From Microcaldota archaeon (GTDB taxonomy: Archaea; Micrarchaeota; Micrarchaeia; Micrarchaeales; Micrarchaeaceae), in the NCBI GenBank assembly GCA_027317945.1, contig DAHVQB010000013.1, forward strand, positions 1 through 48,841: 48,841 nt of DNA, in the 5' to 3' direction. The notes beneath the pieces were generated by a model. That model was given only the letters and a program-made list of their open reading frames with translations, searched no databases and was not told where the DNA came from. The position numbers and the translations under genes are program-made. Below, piece after piece: positions 1 through 7,953 of the stretch (position 1 is its first letter; each line of letters begins with the position of its first letter).

Positions 1-710
1 GAGGGACGCAGACCATATACATGAATTTCCTGCCGATGTCTAGCAATGCGCCTGTCACAGATGGCTACACCGGTTACGCACCGCAGCATTATTGCGCTGT
101 GAATTGCATGCAGACAACTTACGGCCAGTATGACAATGGCCCGAAAATATTCACTTTCTATGATGACTTCAAATCGACATCGCTTAATACAAGCAAGTGG
201 ACTGCAGTGACTTCTGGTGGTACAATTTCAGTGGACAATGGGTTGTCGGCATCGCTTACCGGAACTGGTAATAACTATGCATGGATATGGTCGTCCGGCT
301 TCTCTGAAGCATCACCGAATAATTATATAGCGGATTATTACGGTTCTGCGTCAACAGTTCAGCACAAGGTAGGATGGGAGCTGGGAAGCAGCGGCAATGG
401 CGCCGGGATAGAGGACGGTGCAACTGCGGACCAACTTAGCAGCTGGCTCACCGGAAGCTACGTAAGCGGCTCTTGCGGGATATCAGTAGGCGTCTTTTCG
501 TCCACATGGCAAGGTACAAATAACGAAATAGGTTACCAGAACTATTGTGACGCTGCAACCCAATCGTCTACCCCGACGATTGGAACTGCAAATATCTATC
601 TTGGGACATTTTATGCTACTCAGGCTAGCGCGGCTAATTATTATTGGGCCAGGGTAAGAGCGTATCCACCGAGCGGCGTGATGCCAGGGAGCAGTATACT
701 TCTCAATTGA
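1..710 (+). CDS. C-terminal part of a secreted DUF2341/ConA-like domain protein (5' truncated by window edge)
   Basis: The reading frame is open from the first bases, so the gene begins upstream of the window; the first in-frame ATG at 21 is probably internal. The visible ~235 residues contain a jelly-roll/lectin-like segment that opens with FYDDFKSTSLNTSKW, rich in Ser, Gly, Asn and aromatic residues. It ends with the ARVRAYPPSGVMP motif that commonly closes DUF2341-associated extracellular domains in archaea. It lacks Lys/Arg-rich stretches and looks like an exposed surface or adhesin domain. No C-terminal membrane anchor follows, so anchoring would have to come from the missing N-terminal part. 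The exact role is unknown; the domain assignment is from remembered motif similarity only. Confidence 0.6.
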   Translation, partial: GTQTIYMNFLPMSSNAPVTDGYTGYAPQHYCAVNCMQTTYGQYDNGPKIFTFYDDFKSTSLNTSKWTAVTSGGTISVDNGLSASLTGTGNNYAWIWSSGFSEASPNNYIADYYGSASTVQHKVGWELGSSGNGAGIEDGATADQLSSWLTGSYVSGSCGISVGVFSSTWQGTNNEIGYQNYCDAATQSSTPTIGTANIYLGTFYATQASAANYYWARVRAYPPSGVMPGSSILLN

Positions 711-773
711 GCTTGTTCAAACCAAAAGCACTGCCAGCACTCATCATATGCAAAAGCAGCCTTGTAAGAGGGA

Positions 774-1145
774 TCAGCCAATCCTATAAACTCCGCTCCC
801 TATGGGGACCCTGTACTTGGTCTTTATACCTACAGAATCGCCATCGTCTGCCTCCTGCACGTCCTGCCTGTCTATCTGCATGCTGGACACCCTCTGCCTT
901 ATGGCCTCCTCCTCGGTGCCTATCTCTATGATATCGCCTACGGACAGCTTGCCGGTAAGTTTGACTGCTGCAACATTTATCTTGCTGAAAAATTCTTCTA
1001 CGGTGCCTATATGAATCCGTCCTGTCTCTATAGCCTTGGGGGCATCTCCATATGCAAACCTTTCCGCATGCCTCTGCTCACGCGACTCGAATGATGCTAT
1101 AACTTCATCAAGCTCCGAAGCCTTTACTGGTTTCTTCCTAGCCAT
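774..1145 (-). CDS. Small EF-Tu domain 2-like (translation elongation factor-like) protein
   Basis: A 123-residue protein. From about residue 46 it has the compact beta-barrel pattern of EF-Tu domain 2: IGTVEEFFSKINVAAVKL, then a GDIIEIGT turn, then SMQIDRQDV and a DGDSVGIK loop. No GTPase domain is present, so it resembles the stand-alone archaeal translation elongation factor-like proteins of unknown function. The first 45 residues are charged and helical. It stands alone on the minus strand, convergent with the preceding partial gene. The ATG start at 1145 has an AT-rich stretch (TATATAATTATATA) just upstream that could serve as promoter. Confidence 0.7.
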   Translation of the reverse strand: MARKKPVKASELDEVIASFESREQRHAERFAYGDAPKAIETGRIHIGTVEEFFSKINVAAVKLTGKLSVGDIIEIGTEEEAIRQRVSSMQIDRQDVQEADDGDSVGIKTKYRVPIGSGVYRIG

Positions 1146-1253
1146 TGCCGATCAATAGTTGTTGTCGTGAATGCTTTATATAATTATATACCATCCCAAT
1201 CTGCCTTCCCATGCATCATAAACCTTATTAAGTTATAATGCGCTCTTGTGATT

Positions 1254-1694
1254 ATGGAGATAACTGTAAGGGGATTCGCGAACGGAGGCAGGATACCACA
1301 AAAATTTACGTGCGACGGGGATAACGTATCGCCCGAGATAATTATAGAAGGCGTGCCTTCAGAGGCGAAGTCGCTTGTGCTGATAATGGACGACCCAGAC
1401 GCGCCTGGCGGCCTTTTCACCCACTGGATAGCTTATGGCATGCCGCCGGACACGAAGCTGATTGAGCAGGGCGCAGGCAACGGAAGCACATTTAAATCAT
1501 GCATTAACGATTTTGGGAAACACGGATACGGAGGCCCATGCCCGCCGCCCGGGAAGCCGCACAGGTACAATTTCACATTGTATGCCCTCGACACTGAAAG
1601 ACTTGACGCAGGGAACGGCAGGAAAGGCATAGATTCCGCAATGCAAGGCAGGATAATAGAGACGGCGGGCTACTCGGGTATTTACAGCAGGTAA
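1254..1694 (+). CDS. PEBP family protein (YbhB/YbcL-like)
   Basis: About 146 residues with the phosphatidylethanolamine-binding protein signature: the conserved VLIMDDPDAPGGLFTHWIAYGMP segment in the first half, then GYGGPCPPPGKPHRYNFTLYALD, which holds the HRY(N/F) ligand-pocket residues. Bacterial and archaeal members are small cytosolic proteins of uncertain role, probably binding anionic ligands or acting as kinase/protease inhibitors. A GTG at 1248 is in frame, but the ATG at 1254 fits the family start (MEITVRGFANGGRIP) better. The gene lies between two minus-strand genes and appears monocistronic. Confidence 0.9.
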   Translation: MEITVRGFANGGRIPQKFTCDGDNVSPEIIIEGVPSEAKSLVLIMDDPDAPGGLFTHWIAYGMPPDTKLIEQGAGNGSTFKSCINDFGKHGYGGPCPPPGKPHRYNFTLYALDTERLDAGNGRKGIDSAMQGRIIETAGYSGIYSR

Positions 1695-1715
1695 ATATCG
1701 CGGCCGTGGTGTGGC

Positions 1716-2567
1716 TTACGCATCCAATCCCGCTTCTTTTATTACGCTCTTGGCAAATCTGTAGTTCATGGCCTCATCGCCTTCCGCGATGACAGGGGTT
1801 TCCATTATGAACCCGCAACCGTTCAGCGACCCGTCCCTGAAAAGGGACAGGAATCCTCGCTTTCCTATGTACCCCTTGCCCAAATGCCAGTGCCTGTCCA
1901 GATGGCTTCCCAGGCCGTACTTCGCATCGTTGAGGTGCACGAGTTTCACTTTGCCCAGGCCCACGGTGGCGTCTAGTTCATGCATTGTATCGGCTATCCC
2001 TTTTGGCGTGCTGAGATCGTAGCCTGCGGCAAACGTGTGGCAGGTGTCCAAGCACATCCCGACGCGTTTGGATCCTACGTTTTCCATTATGCGCGCTATC
2101 TCCCCGAATTTAGAGCCCACGCTGTTATTGTAGCCCGCTGTGTTCTCAAGCAGTATGCTGACACGCCTGGCGGAGTCGAGGCCGTCCGCCATCGCTTTCG
2201 CCGCATTGGAAATGCCAGCGTCCAACCCCTTCCCCAAGTGGGAGCCTATGTGCACCACAAGGTAATCCACGCCCAGGCGTTCGCAGTTCCGCATGTTGTC
2301 CATAAGCATGCGTACGCTCTTCCTGTGCACCTCCGGATTCGTGGACGAGGGATTGCACAGGTACGGTATGTGCGCGTAGGCCGCCAGCCTGCCGTCCTTG
2401 ACCAGTGCCTTGAACGCGTCCGCATCATCGCTCTTTATCTCGGAATGCTTCCACGACCTGGAGCTGGACACGAACATCTGGAACGCGTTATAGCCGCTGG
2501 CTATGGCGCTCTTTGGCGCATTCGCCACGGAGCCAGCTATGGACATATGGAAGCCCAGCCTTATCAC
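1716..2567 (-). CDS. nfo: Endonuclease IV (AP endonuclease, family 2)
   Basis: 283 residues, the full family length. It cleaves DNA 5' of abasic sites in base excision repair, using a trinuclear zinc centre. All expected metal ligands are visible: H66 (AHIPY), H106 (VVHIG), E141 (LLENTAG), D174 and H177 (CLDTCHT), H211 (LVHLND), D224/H226 (LDRHWH) and E256 (METP). The start MIRLGFHMSI matches the family N-terminus. It is divergent from the TRAM-like gene at 2699, with a ~130-base spacer holding both promoters. Nothing unusual; the assignment is firm. Confidence 0.95.
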   Translation of the reverse strand: MIRLGFHMSIAGSVANAPKSAIASGYNAFQMFVSSSRSWKHSEIKSDDADAFKALVKDGRLAAYAHIPYLCNPSSTNPEVHRKSVRMLMDNMRNCERLGVDYLVVHIGSHLGKGLDAGISNAAKAMADGLDSARRVSILLENTAGYNNSVGSKFGEIARIMENVGSKRVGMCLDTCHTFAAGYDLSTPKGIADTMHELDATVGLGKVKLVHLNDAKYGLGSHLDRHWHLGKGYIGKRGFLSLFRDGSLNGCGFIMETPVIAEGDEAMNYRFAKSVIKEAGLDA

Positions 2568-2698
2568 TAAACCACTTCGAGCAATCTGTTAGGCGTTATA
2601 CTGTAGCCCGGGATATAAATAATGTGGGAATCTGGCGTATTCAGCAACATTTAATAATATGGAGAGGCGCTGTATCTAATGAGCGAATCGATGATGCG

Positions 2699-2938
2699 AT
2701 GACCAGCATGGAGCCGGTAGTGAAGAAGCCGTTGCCGCCGCTTGCGGTGGGCGACAGGATCAGCGTCAGGCTGCACTCGGTTAACAAGAACGGGAATGAC
2801 GGCATAGCGAAGCTCGAAGACGAATGGCTCATAAGGGTAAATCACGCGCCAGGCAAGGAAGCCCTGGTTCCCGACCAGAAAACCGATGTTGTAATAACCA
2901 GACTGTTCCCCGGAGGGGCGGAGGGGACGCAAGCATAG
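2699..2938 (+). CDS. TRAM-domain-like small protein
   Basis: About 79 residues. The central part, AVGDRISVRLHSVNKNGNDGIAKLEDEWLIRVN, followed by a VVITRLFPG strand, matches the five-strand OB-like TRAM domain that binds RNA, usually found at the end of tRNA-modifying enzymes or alone in archaea. The start at 2699 (MTSMEPVV) is preferred over upstream in-frame codons because residues before it have no family similarity; ATG 2708 is also possible. The next gene begins 9 bases after the stop, so the two are probably cotranscribed. In archaea stand-alone TRAM proteins are proposed RNA chaperones; that role is inference here. Confidence 0.6.
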   Translation: MTSMEPVVKKPLPPLAVGDRISVRLHSVNKNGNDGIAKLEDEWLIRVNHAPGKEALVPDQKTDVVITRLFPGGAEGTQA

Positions 2939-2947
2939 GGTGAGTCG

Positions 2948-4048
2948 ATGCCGGACATTACAAGGACGCCTGCGGAACAGAACATGGTAAGGCGCAACAA
3001 GCAAATAGACCAAGAGCAATACGCACAATTTCAGGAGTATGTGAACGGCAGGGTGCATAAGATTTTCGATGGAGCATCCGCCTTGTACAATGATACAGCA
3101 CGCGAAATGTTCGGTGCTGATGCGAATGTACGGGGATTCGAAAAAATAAGCGTATTATACTCGCAATTCTACAAGAAAACTGGACATAACGTGCTGGCAG
3201 ATTACGAAGAGTCCATCAGTTCTATAAAATTCTACCGCCCGTCATACCAGCTATTCAAGAGGATGAATGAAGCTGCGGCAGACGTGGAGAAACAGGAGCG
3301 GTTGCGTAAGAGGCTGGACACCATAATAGGACATGAGTTAGGGCACGAGTTGCTCTCATTCATAAAGTCGGAAAGCATGAGGATTAACGCCAGTCTTTAC
3401 CAAAAGCAGGGTGCAGGGTATCCTAAATGGTTTGAATATAGCGGCGAGGGCAAGAGGCTGGAAGAGAGCATGGCAGAGGTCATAGGCACTTACCTATGCG
3501 CCAAGGTAAACAATGAGGAGTCTGACAGCGCAACGCTCGCAAGGACGCTCATTGATTCCGTATACAAAAGCGCCACTGGATCCGCAGACCTGCACAAGGA
3601 ATATTACAACGAACAGGATTTCAAAGAGGCGCTTAAACGCCTGGGCTTAGAACAGCTGGCGGACAACGGCTACGCCAAGGAGTACAGCGACGAGCAGGCG
3701 ATCAGGGCGGGCCGGAGGACGCTGGGCAAGTACTGCAAGGAAAACCAAAGCTTCCTCGTATTCTACTGCATGCCGCGCCTTGGCATGCTTCTGGCACTTG
3801 CAGACCATCCGAACGATTCGCTGCCCGAATTCATAAAGCGGTGCATTGATTCGCCAAGCTCGTTGGGCATAGGCGTCAGCAATTACATACTCGATCATGA
3901 CGGCGAGGTATCCGGCCTTGAGCAGTCGCTCAAGGAGGCGAATATGCGCGGCAGGAACGAGATATTGTACAAGAAGTTTTCCGAGATAGCGGAGAAGGTT
4001 GCCGCTGAGGCTTACCTTAGGTATGGGCTGTTCTACGGTGCGACCTGA
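2948..4048 (+). CDS. Putative zinc metalloprotease-like protein with HELGH motif
   Basis: 366 residues, not recognised as a named family. It contains a zincin motif HELGH at residues 129-133 (IIGHELGHELLSF). A conserved-looking LEESMAEVIGTY helix lies ~40 residues on and could supply a third zinc ligand (E173 or E177), as in gluzincins. No signal peptide or membrane segment is seen, so it should be cytoplasmic. The rest is charged and helical. It sits 9 bases after the TRAM-like gene, in a likely two-gene operon. Protease activity is inferred from the motif only; HExxH can occur by chance, but the flanking hydrophobic pattern and the downstream Glu helix favour a real site. Confidence 0.6.
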   Translation: MPDITRTPAEQNMVRRNKQIDQEQYAQFQEYVNGRVHKIFDGASALYNDTAREMFGADANVRGFEKISVLYSQFYKKTGHNVLADYEESISSIKFYRPSYQLFKRMNEAAADVEKQERLRKRLDTIIGHELGHELLSFIKSESMRINASLYQKQGAGYPKWFEYSGEGKRLEESMAEVIGTYLCAKVNNEESDSATLARTLIDSVYKSATGSADLHKEYYNEQDFKEALKRLGLEQLADNGYAKEYSDEQAIRAGRRTLGKYCKENQSFLVFYCMPRLGMLLALADHPNDSLPEFIKRCIDSPSSLGIGVSNYILDHDGEVSGLEQSLKEANMRGRNEILYKKFSEIAEKVAAEAYLRYGLFYGAT

Positions 4049-4072
4049 GCAGGAAAGTTATGCAGCAGCGCA

Positions 4073-4555
4073 TCATAGCAGCTTAGAGTGTATGTTCGTT
4101 ATCGGCCTGAATCCCTGCTTCGCGTAGAACTGCACTGATATCTTGTTCTGGGACGGGAATTCCGCCGATATCATCTGCACACCCATGTGCTTCATTTTTT
4201 CTATGGCGTGATGCAGCATTTCGGTGCCGCTTCCGTGCTTCCTGTACTCGGGCATTATGTAGAATTCTATTATCCTGCCCTCCCTCATCGGCTGGCTGAA
4301 CCGCCTCTCCCTGAGGTCAGCCTTGAGAAGGCCGACCACCTTGCCCTTGTATTCCGCGACAATCACTATGCAGTTCTTGTCCTTTACTGCACTTGATATG
4401 TAAGAGCGTGACACTACTTTTATGTCATCCCTGACCGTAAGCATTGAATCGAACTCCTCGTTCAGCCTCTTGAGCCGAACTACAAGCTCTGCAAGCGTAT
4501 CAACGTCTCCATTACGTGCGTCCCTGTATCTTAATTTGCTCTCAACACCTGCCAT
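4073..4555 (-). CDS. GNAT family N-acetyltransferase
   Basis: 160 residues with the GNAT fold order. The N-terminus (RYRDARNGDVDTLAELV) matches strand 1/helix 1; KGKVVGLLKADL is the central strand pair; IEFYIMPEYRKHGSGTEMLHHAIE carries the acetyl-CoA pyrophosphate-binding R-x-x-G-x-G pattern (RKHGSG); and YAKQGFRP is the closing motif. The acetyl acceptor cannot be told. It is convergent with the metalloprotease-like gene and lies 20 bases downstream of the malic enzyme gene on the same strand, so it may be cotranscribed with it. Confidence 0.85.
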   Translation of the reverse strand: MAGVESKLRYRDARNGDVDTLAELVVRLKRLNEEFDSMLTVRDDIKVVSRSYISSAVKDKNCIVIVAEYKGKVVGLLKADLRERRFSQPMREGRIIEFYIMPEYRKHGSGTEMLHHAIEKMKHMGVQMISAEFPSQNKISVQFYAKQGFRPITNIHSKLL

Positions 4556-4575
4556 ATAAAAGACCGCTATAAACG

Positions 4576-5910
4576 TTATTGGGGCGGCATCTTAATTAAC
4601 CTGCTCTTTATCAGGGCGGAAAGCGTCATCCTGCTGCCCTCTATTATCCTCTCCGCGTTGTCATGGAACTTCTTCGCCGACATGGAATGCTTCGCTATCT
4701 TCTGTTCCACCGCCTTCCTCGCCACGGCTGCCGCCACATTCGGGTAGACCTCCCACTCCTTCATAGTTGGTATTATGTGCTCCTCCGTCGAGCCCTTCTC
4801 GTATGCGTACTTGGCTATCTCGGACGAAGCCGCCACTATCATCTCGTCCGTTATTGTAGAAGCTCTGGAGTCCAGGGCGCCCCTGAACAATGCAGGGAAT
4901 ATGATGCTGTTGTTGACCTGATTGGGGAAGTCGGATCTTCCTGTCGCGACTATCTTGGCGCCCATCGCCTTGGCCTCCCATGGCCATATCTCAGGCACGG
5001 GGTTTGCAAGCAGGAAAACTATTGCATCCTTGTTCATGCCTTTTATGAATTCCTTCGGGAACCTGTTCGGGCCAGGACCAGAAGCCGCCACCATGGCATC
5101 TGCGCCTTTCAGCGCATCCTTGAGGCTGCCCTTGATCCTCTCGCCGTTCGTCTTTATAGCAAGATCGTACTTCCATGGGTTGTGAAGCATGAGCTCGTCC
5201 ATATCATCCCTATCGGGATTCAGAACGCCCTTGGAATCCACCATGACGATGTTCCCGATGTCGAATCCTGCGACAGACAGTATCCTTGCAGTGGCGACGT
5301 TCGCCGCTCCGGTGCCCAGGAACACCACTTTCGTCTGGCTGGGCTTCCTTCCGGTCATCCTCATGCTGCTAAGGAGCCCCGCAAGCGTTGCACCCGCCGT
5401 GCCCTGCTGGTCGTCGTGCCAGACAGGCACCTTGAGAGACTTCCTCAGGTTATCCAGTAAGTAGAAGCACTTGGGCGACTCTATGTCTTCCAGGTTGAAG
5501 CCGCCGAATGCAGGCTCCAGGGCGCTTACGGTGTTGAATATGCCCTGCTGATCGTGCACGTTTACAGTCAAAGGCACGGCGTTGACTCCGCCCAGGTACT
5601 TGAATATCATTGCCTTTCCCTCCATGACCGGCATCGCGGCCTCCGGCCCCACGTTTCCGAGGCCAAGCACCCTCGTGCCATCGCTGACTATGGCTATCGT
5701 GTTCCACCTGCTGGTCAGCTCGAACGAGAGCTCGTGCTTTTTCTCTATCGCCCTTGATACCGCGGCAACCCCCGGAGTGTACCATATCGAGAAATCGTCC
5801 AGGCTCCGCACCGGCACGCTAGGCGTCACGGATATCTTCCCGCCATAGAACTTGGAGTAGCGTACGGCCAGCTTGTAAAGCTCCTCCGTCTTCTCATTCT
5901 TCTTGGGCAT
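4576..5910 (-). CDS. Malic enzyme (malate dehydrogenase, oxaloacetate-decarboxylating)
   Basis: 444 residues, typical of the short prokaryotic form without a phosphotransacetylase tail. It oxidatively decarboxylates malate to pyruvate with NAD(P). Visible sites are the catalytic Tyr44 in IWYTPGVAAVS, Lys99 in VMEGKA, the metal-binding EDIE (141-144) and HDDQQGTAG (165-173), and the dinucleotide-binding GTGAAN (199-204). DSKG after the second strand of the Rossmann fold does not settle NAD versus NADP. The ATG at 5910 gives the usual N-terminus. It would supply pyruvate and reducing power in an organism with reduced central metabolism (inference). Confidence 0.95.
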   Translation of the reverse strand: MPKKNEKTEELYKLAVRYSKFYGGKISVTPSVPVRSLDDFSIWYTPGVAAVSRAIEKKHELSFELTSRWNTIAIVSDGTRVLGLGNVGPEAAMPVMEGKAMIFKYLGGVNAVPLTVNVHDQQGIFNTVSALEPAFGGFNLEDIESPKCFYLLDNLRKSLKVPVWHDDQQGTAGATLAGLLSSMRMTGRKPSQTKVVFLGTGAANVATARILSVAGFDIGNIVMVDSKGVLNPDRDDMDELMLHNPWKYDLAIKTNGERIKGSLKDALKGADAMVAASGPGPNRFPKEFIKGMNKDAIVFLLANPVPEIWPWEAKAMGAKIVATGRSDFPNQVNNSIIFPALFRGALDSRASTITDEMIVAASSEIAKYAYEKGSTEEHIIPTMKEWEVYPNVAAAVARKAVEQKIAKHSMSAKKFHDNAERIIEGSRMTLSALIKSRLIKMPPQ

Positions 5911-6137
5911 CGTACCACAGGGACAACTTTAATTATGAAAAAAAGCATTTAAAGGTCTTTCATTATGTTCGTTTATATGCGTAAGGGACGCTGCCGGATC
6001 CCATATGCCACATATGAATTGCATGCCCGGCGTGTCCCAAAATCCATTTTTAAGATGAAATACCAATGGTCTGGCTATTGCCAAACCGAGGCGTTACGTT
6101 TTTATAATGTACTCTGGCATATAATTTTGGAGATATT

Positions 6138-6278
6138 ATGGAAGCTTATTGCATGAAGTGCAAGCAGAAGAGGGAAATGAAGAATGCGGCCGAGGTGACC
6201 ATGAAGAATGGGAAACCTGCCATGTCGGGCTCCTGCCCGGTTTGCAGCACCAAGATGTTCAAGATAGGGGGCAAGTAA
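6138..6278 (+). CDS. DUF5679-like zinc-ribbon microprotein (46 aa)
   Basis: A 46-residue protein that starts MEAYCMKCKQKREM and ends CPVCSTKMFKIGGK. Two CxxC pairs (C5/C8 and C33/C36) form a zinc ribbon, and the sequence matches the small DUF5679 family frequent in archaea. A TATA-like TTTTTATAATG lies at about 6098, ~40 bases upstream. Function unknown; similar proteins are assumed to bind nucleic acid or ribosomes. It stands alone between malic enzyme (divergent) and the glycine-rich surface protein gene. Confidence 0.8.
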   Translation: MEAYCMKCKQKREMKNAAEVTMKNGKPAMSGSCPVCSTKMFKIGGK

Positions 6279-6403
6279 CCCAATTACCTGGCTTTTGCTA
6301 GCAGGGATGGCTGCAATATGCCACGGTAGGCGTAACCTTGCTGCCTTTTGGCCTTTCGCGTAAATGCTGGCCCAAGTCAAAGGATAGGGGATTTTTACAT
6401 AGA

Positions 6404-7936
6404 ATGGACAGGACAAATATGCGATCGGGATTGCTTAAACCTGCAGGATCTGGGATTAAGGCCCAGTCGGCGATGGAGTACCTGATGACCTACGGATGGG
6501 CAGTACTTGTCATCGCGATAATAGCCAGCCTGCTCATGGCATTTGGTATTTTTGACCTAGGGAACAGCAGCACCCCGAATTCTTGCGTTCCGATATCCGG
6601 GTTCGGCTGCAGCAGCCCGTCTTACACCACGAACGGCGTAAGCGCGGTGATAAGCGAAGGCGGCGGCTCGTATTACAACAATGCATGGGGATTCATAACA
6701 TCGGACAGCGAGCACATAGGCAGCTCCGGGCTGCCGGACAACTTCTCGACCTCAAGCACGGACAACATGGTACACCTGGGCATTTTAGCTCCAGGCCAGA
6801 CCGTCACATTGAACTACAGCGGTGGCGCATACGCAATGGCTGGCGATATACCTACAAACGAGCCCGTAGGCTATCCTTTTACCGGCTATGTTTGGCTAGC
6901 TTACTGCATGACACCCAACTGCAACGCGCCTACTAACTACGTTAAGATAGCTACCGTAGCAGTGCAGAATAACGGTGGGTCGTCATCATTAAGCGGGGGC
7001 GGCTCCTCGCAGACTGGCAGCAGCACGACTTCGACATCGTCTACGTCTACCACGTCCACCTCCACAACCAGCTCTACCACAAGCAGCACGAGCAGTACGA
7101 CGACTACGATAGGCACCACATACGACCCGATGGGCGGCTACACAGGAAGCAACAACATAATATTTGATTCCGGATCCAGCGGCTCCGCTTTGACCGGCAG
7201 CATAACCACTACGGCTAACATAACTATAGAATCCGGAGTATCGCTAACCAGCGAGGGATTCTCGTTCATTGCAGGAGGCAATTTCATAAATGATGGCACG
7301 ATTTCGACAGGATACGGGCCGGGCGGCGGCAGCGGATCCTCGGGCACGGGCACAGCCGGAACATCCGAGTCCCTTTCATACGGCGGGTCCGGCGGAGGCG
7401 GCGGCAGCAACGGCCAAGGCGGCGCAGGCGGCACTGCTCCGAATCCGGCACCGACACTGAGCCTAGTGCAGGAATGGGCAAATGATCCATTGGCGTACCT
7501 TTCCGGTGCGGGCGGCGGCGGAGGAGGAGGTTCAGGCGGCGGGGGAGGGGATGGCGGTTCGAGTATAGCCCCAGGAGGCGCCGGCGGCAGCGGCGGCGGT
7601 GCAGGGTGCGGCAGTGGAGGCAATGGCGGAGCAGGAGCACATGGCATTTACATACAAGCCTATTCGATTACCGCAGGGCAGATCCAAGCGCCCGGAGAAG
7701 GCGGGGGCGGAGGCAACATACCTGCCCCTGGAGGTGGCTGCGGAGCGGGCGGGGGCGGAGGAGGAGGAGGAGGCGCCATACTGCTAGCGTACTATTCATC
7801 TTATACGGCATCACCGACCTACGGAGGCGGCGCCGGGCAGGGAGGAACCGCAACAAACGGCCAGAATAACGGTGCCGGAGGCGGGGCGGGCCAGTTGATA
7901 CATTACCAGTACACCACACAGCCTGTGCCGACATGA
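6404..7936 (+). CDS. Class III signal peptide, glycine-rich surface protein (paralogue of 16155-17561)
   Basis: About 510 residues. The N-terminus has the archaeal class III (pilin-like) signal: a basic stretch ending GIKAQSAMEYL, then a hydrophobic helix (AVLVIAIIASLLMAFGIF). Cleavage before the Q-x-x-x-E segment by an EppA/FlaK-like peptidase is expected from the family. A small domain with two Cys (NSCVPISGFGC) follows, then a Ser/Thr-only linker (about 210-250), a beta-strand-rich segment, and a C-terminal half of GGSGGGGG-type runs. Start candidates are ATG 6404 and 6419. The Gly-rich half resembles bacterial glycine-rich PE_PGRS-like low complexity only in composition. Likely an exposed filament or S-layer-associated protein. 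Confidence 0.8.
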   Translation: MDRTNMRSGLLKPAGSGIKAQSAMEYLMTYGWAVLVIAIIASLLMAFGIFDLGNSSTPNSCVPISGFGCSSPSYTTNGVSAVISEGGGSYYNNAWGFITSDSEHIGSSGLPDNFSTSSTDNMVHLGILAPGQTVTLNYSGGAYAMAGDIPTNEPVGYPFTGYVWLAYCMTPNCNAPTNYVKIATVAVQNNGGSSSLSGGGSSQTGSSTTSTSSTSTTSTSTTSSTTSSTSSTTTTIGTTYDPMGGYTGSNNIIFDSGSSGSALTGSITTTANITIESGVSLTSEGFSFIAGGNFINDGTISTGYGPGGGSGSSGTGTAGTSESLSYGGSGGGGGSNGQGGAGGTAPNPAPTLSLVQEWANDPLAYLSGAGGGGGGGSGGGGGDGGSSIAPGGAGGSGGGAGCGSGGNGGAGAHGIYIQAYSITAGQIQAPGEGGGGGNIPAPGGGCGAGGGGGGGGGAILLAYYSSYTASPTYGGGAGQGGTATNGQNNGAGGGAGQLIHYQYTTQPVPT

Positions 7937-7953
7937 TGCGGCAATTGATGCTT

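Noticed and set aside
4663-5460. Plus-strand frame of 265 codons over the malic enzyme gene
   Set aside because: Antisense shadow of a conserved gene in GC-rich sequence; no family similarity.
7138-7647. Minus-strand proline-rich frame inside the glycine-rich protein gene
   Set aside because: Antisense of GGC/GGA codons gives P-rich sequence automatically; a shadow.
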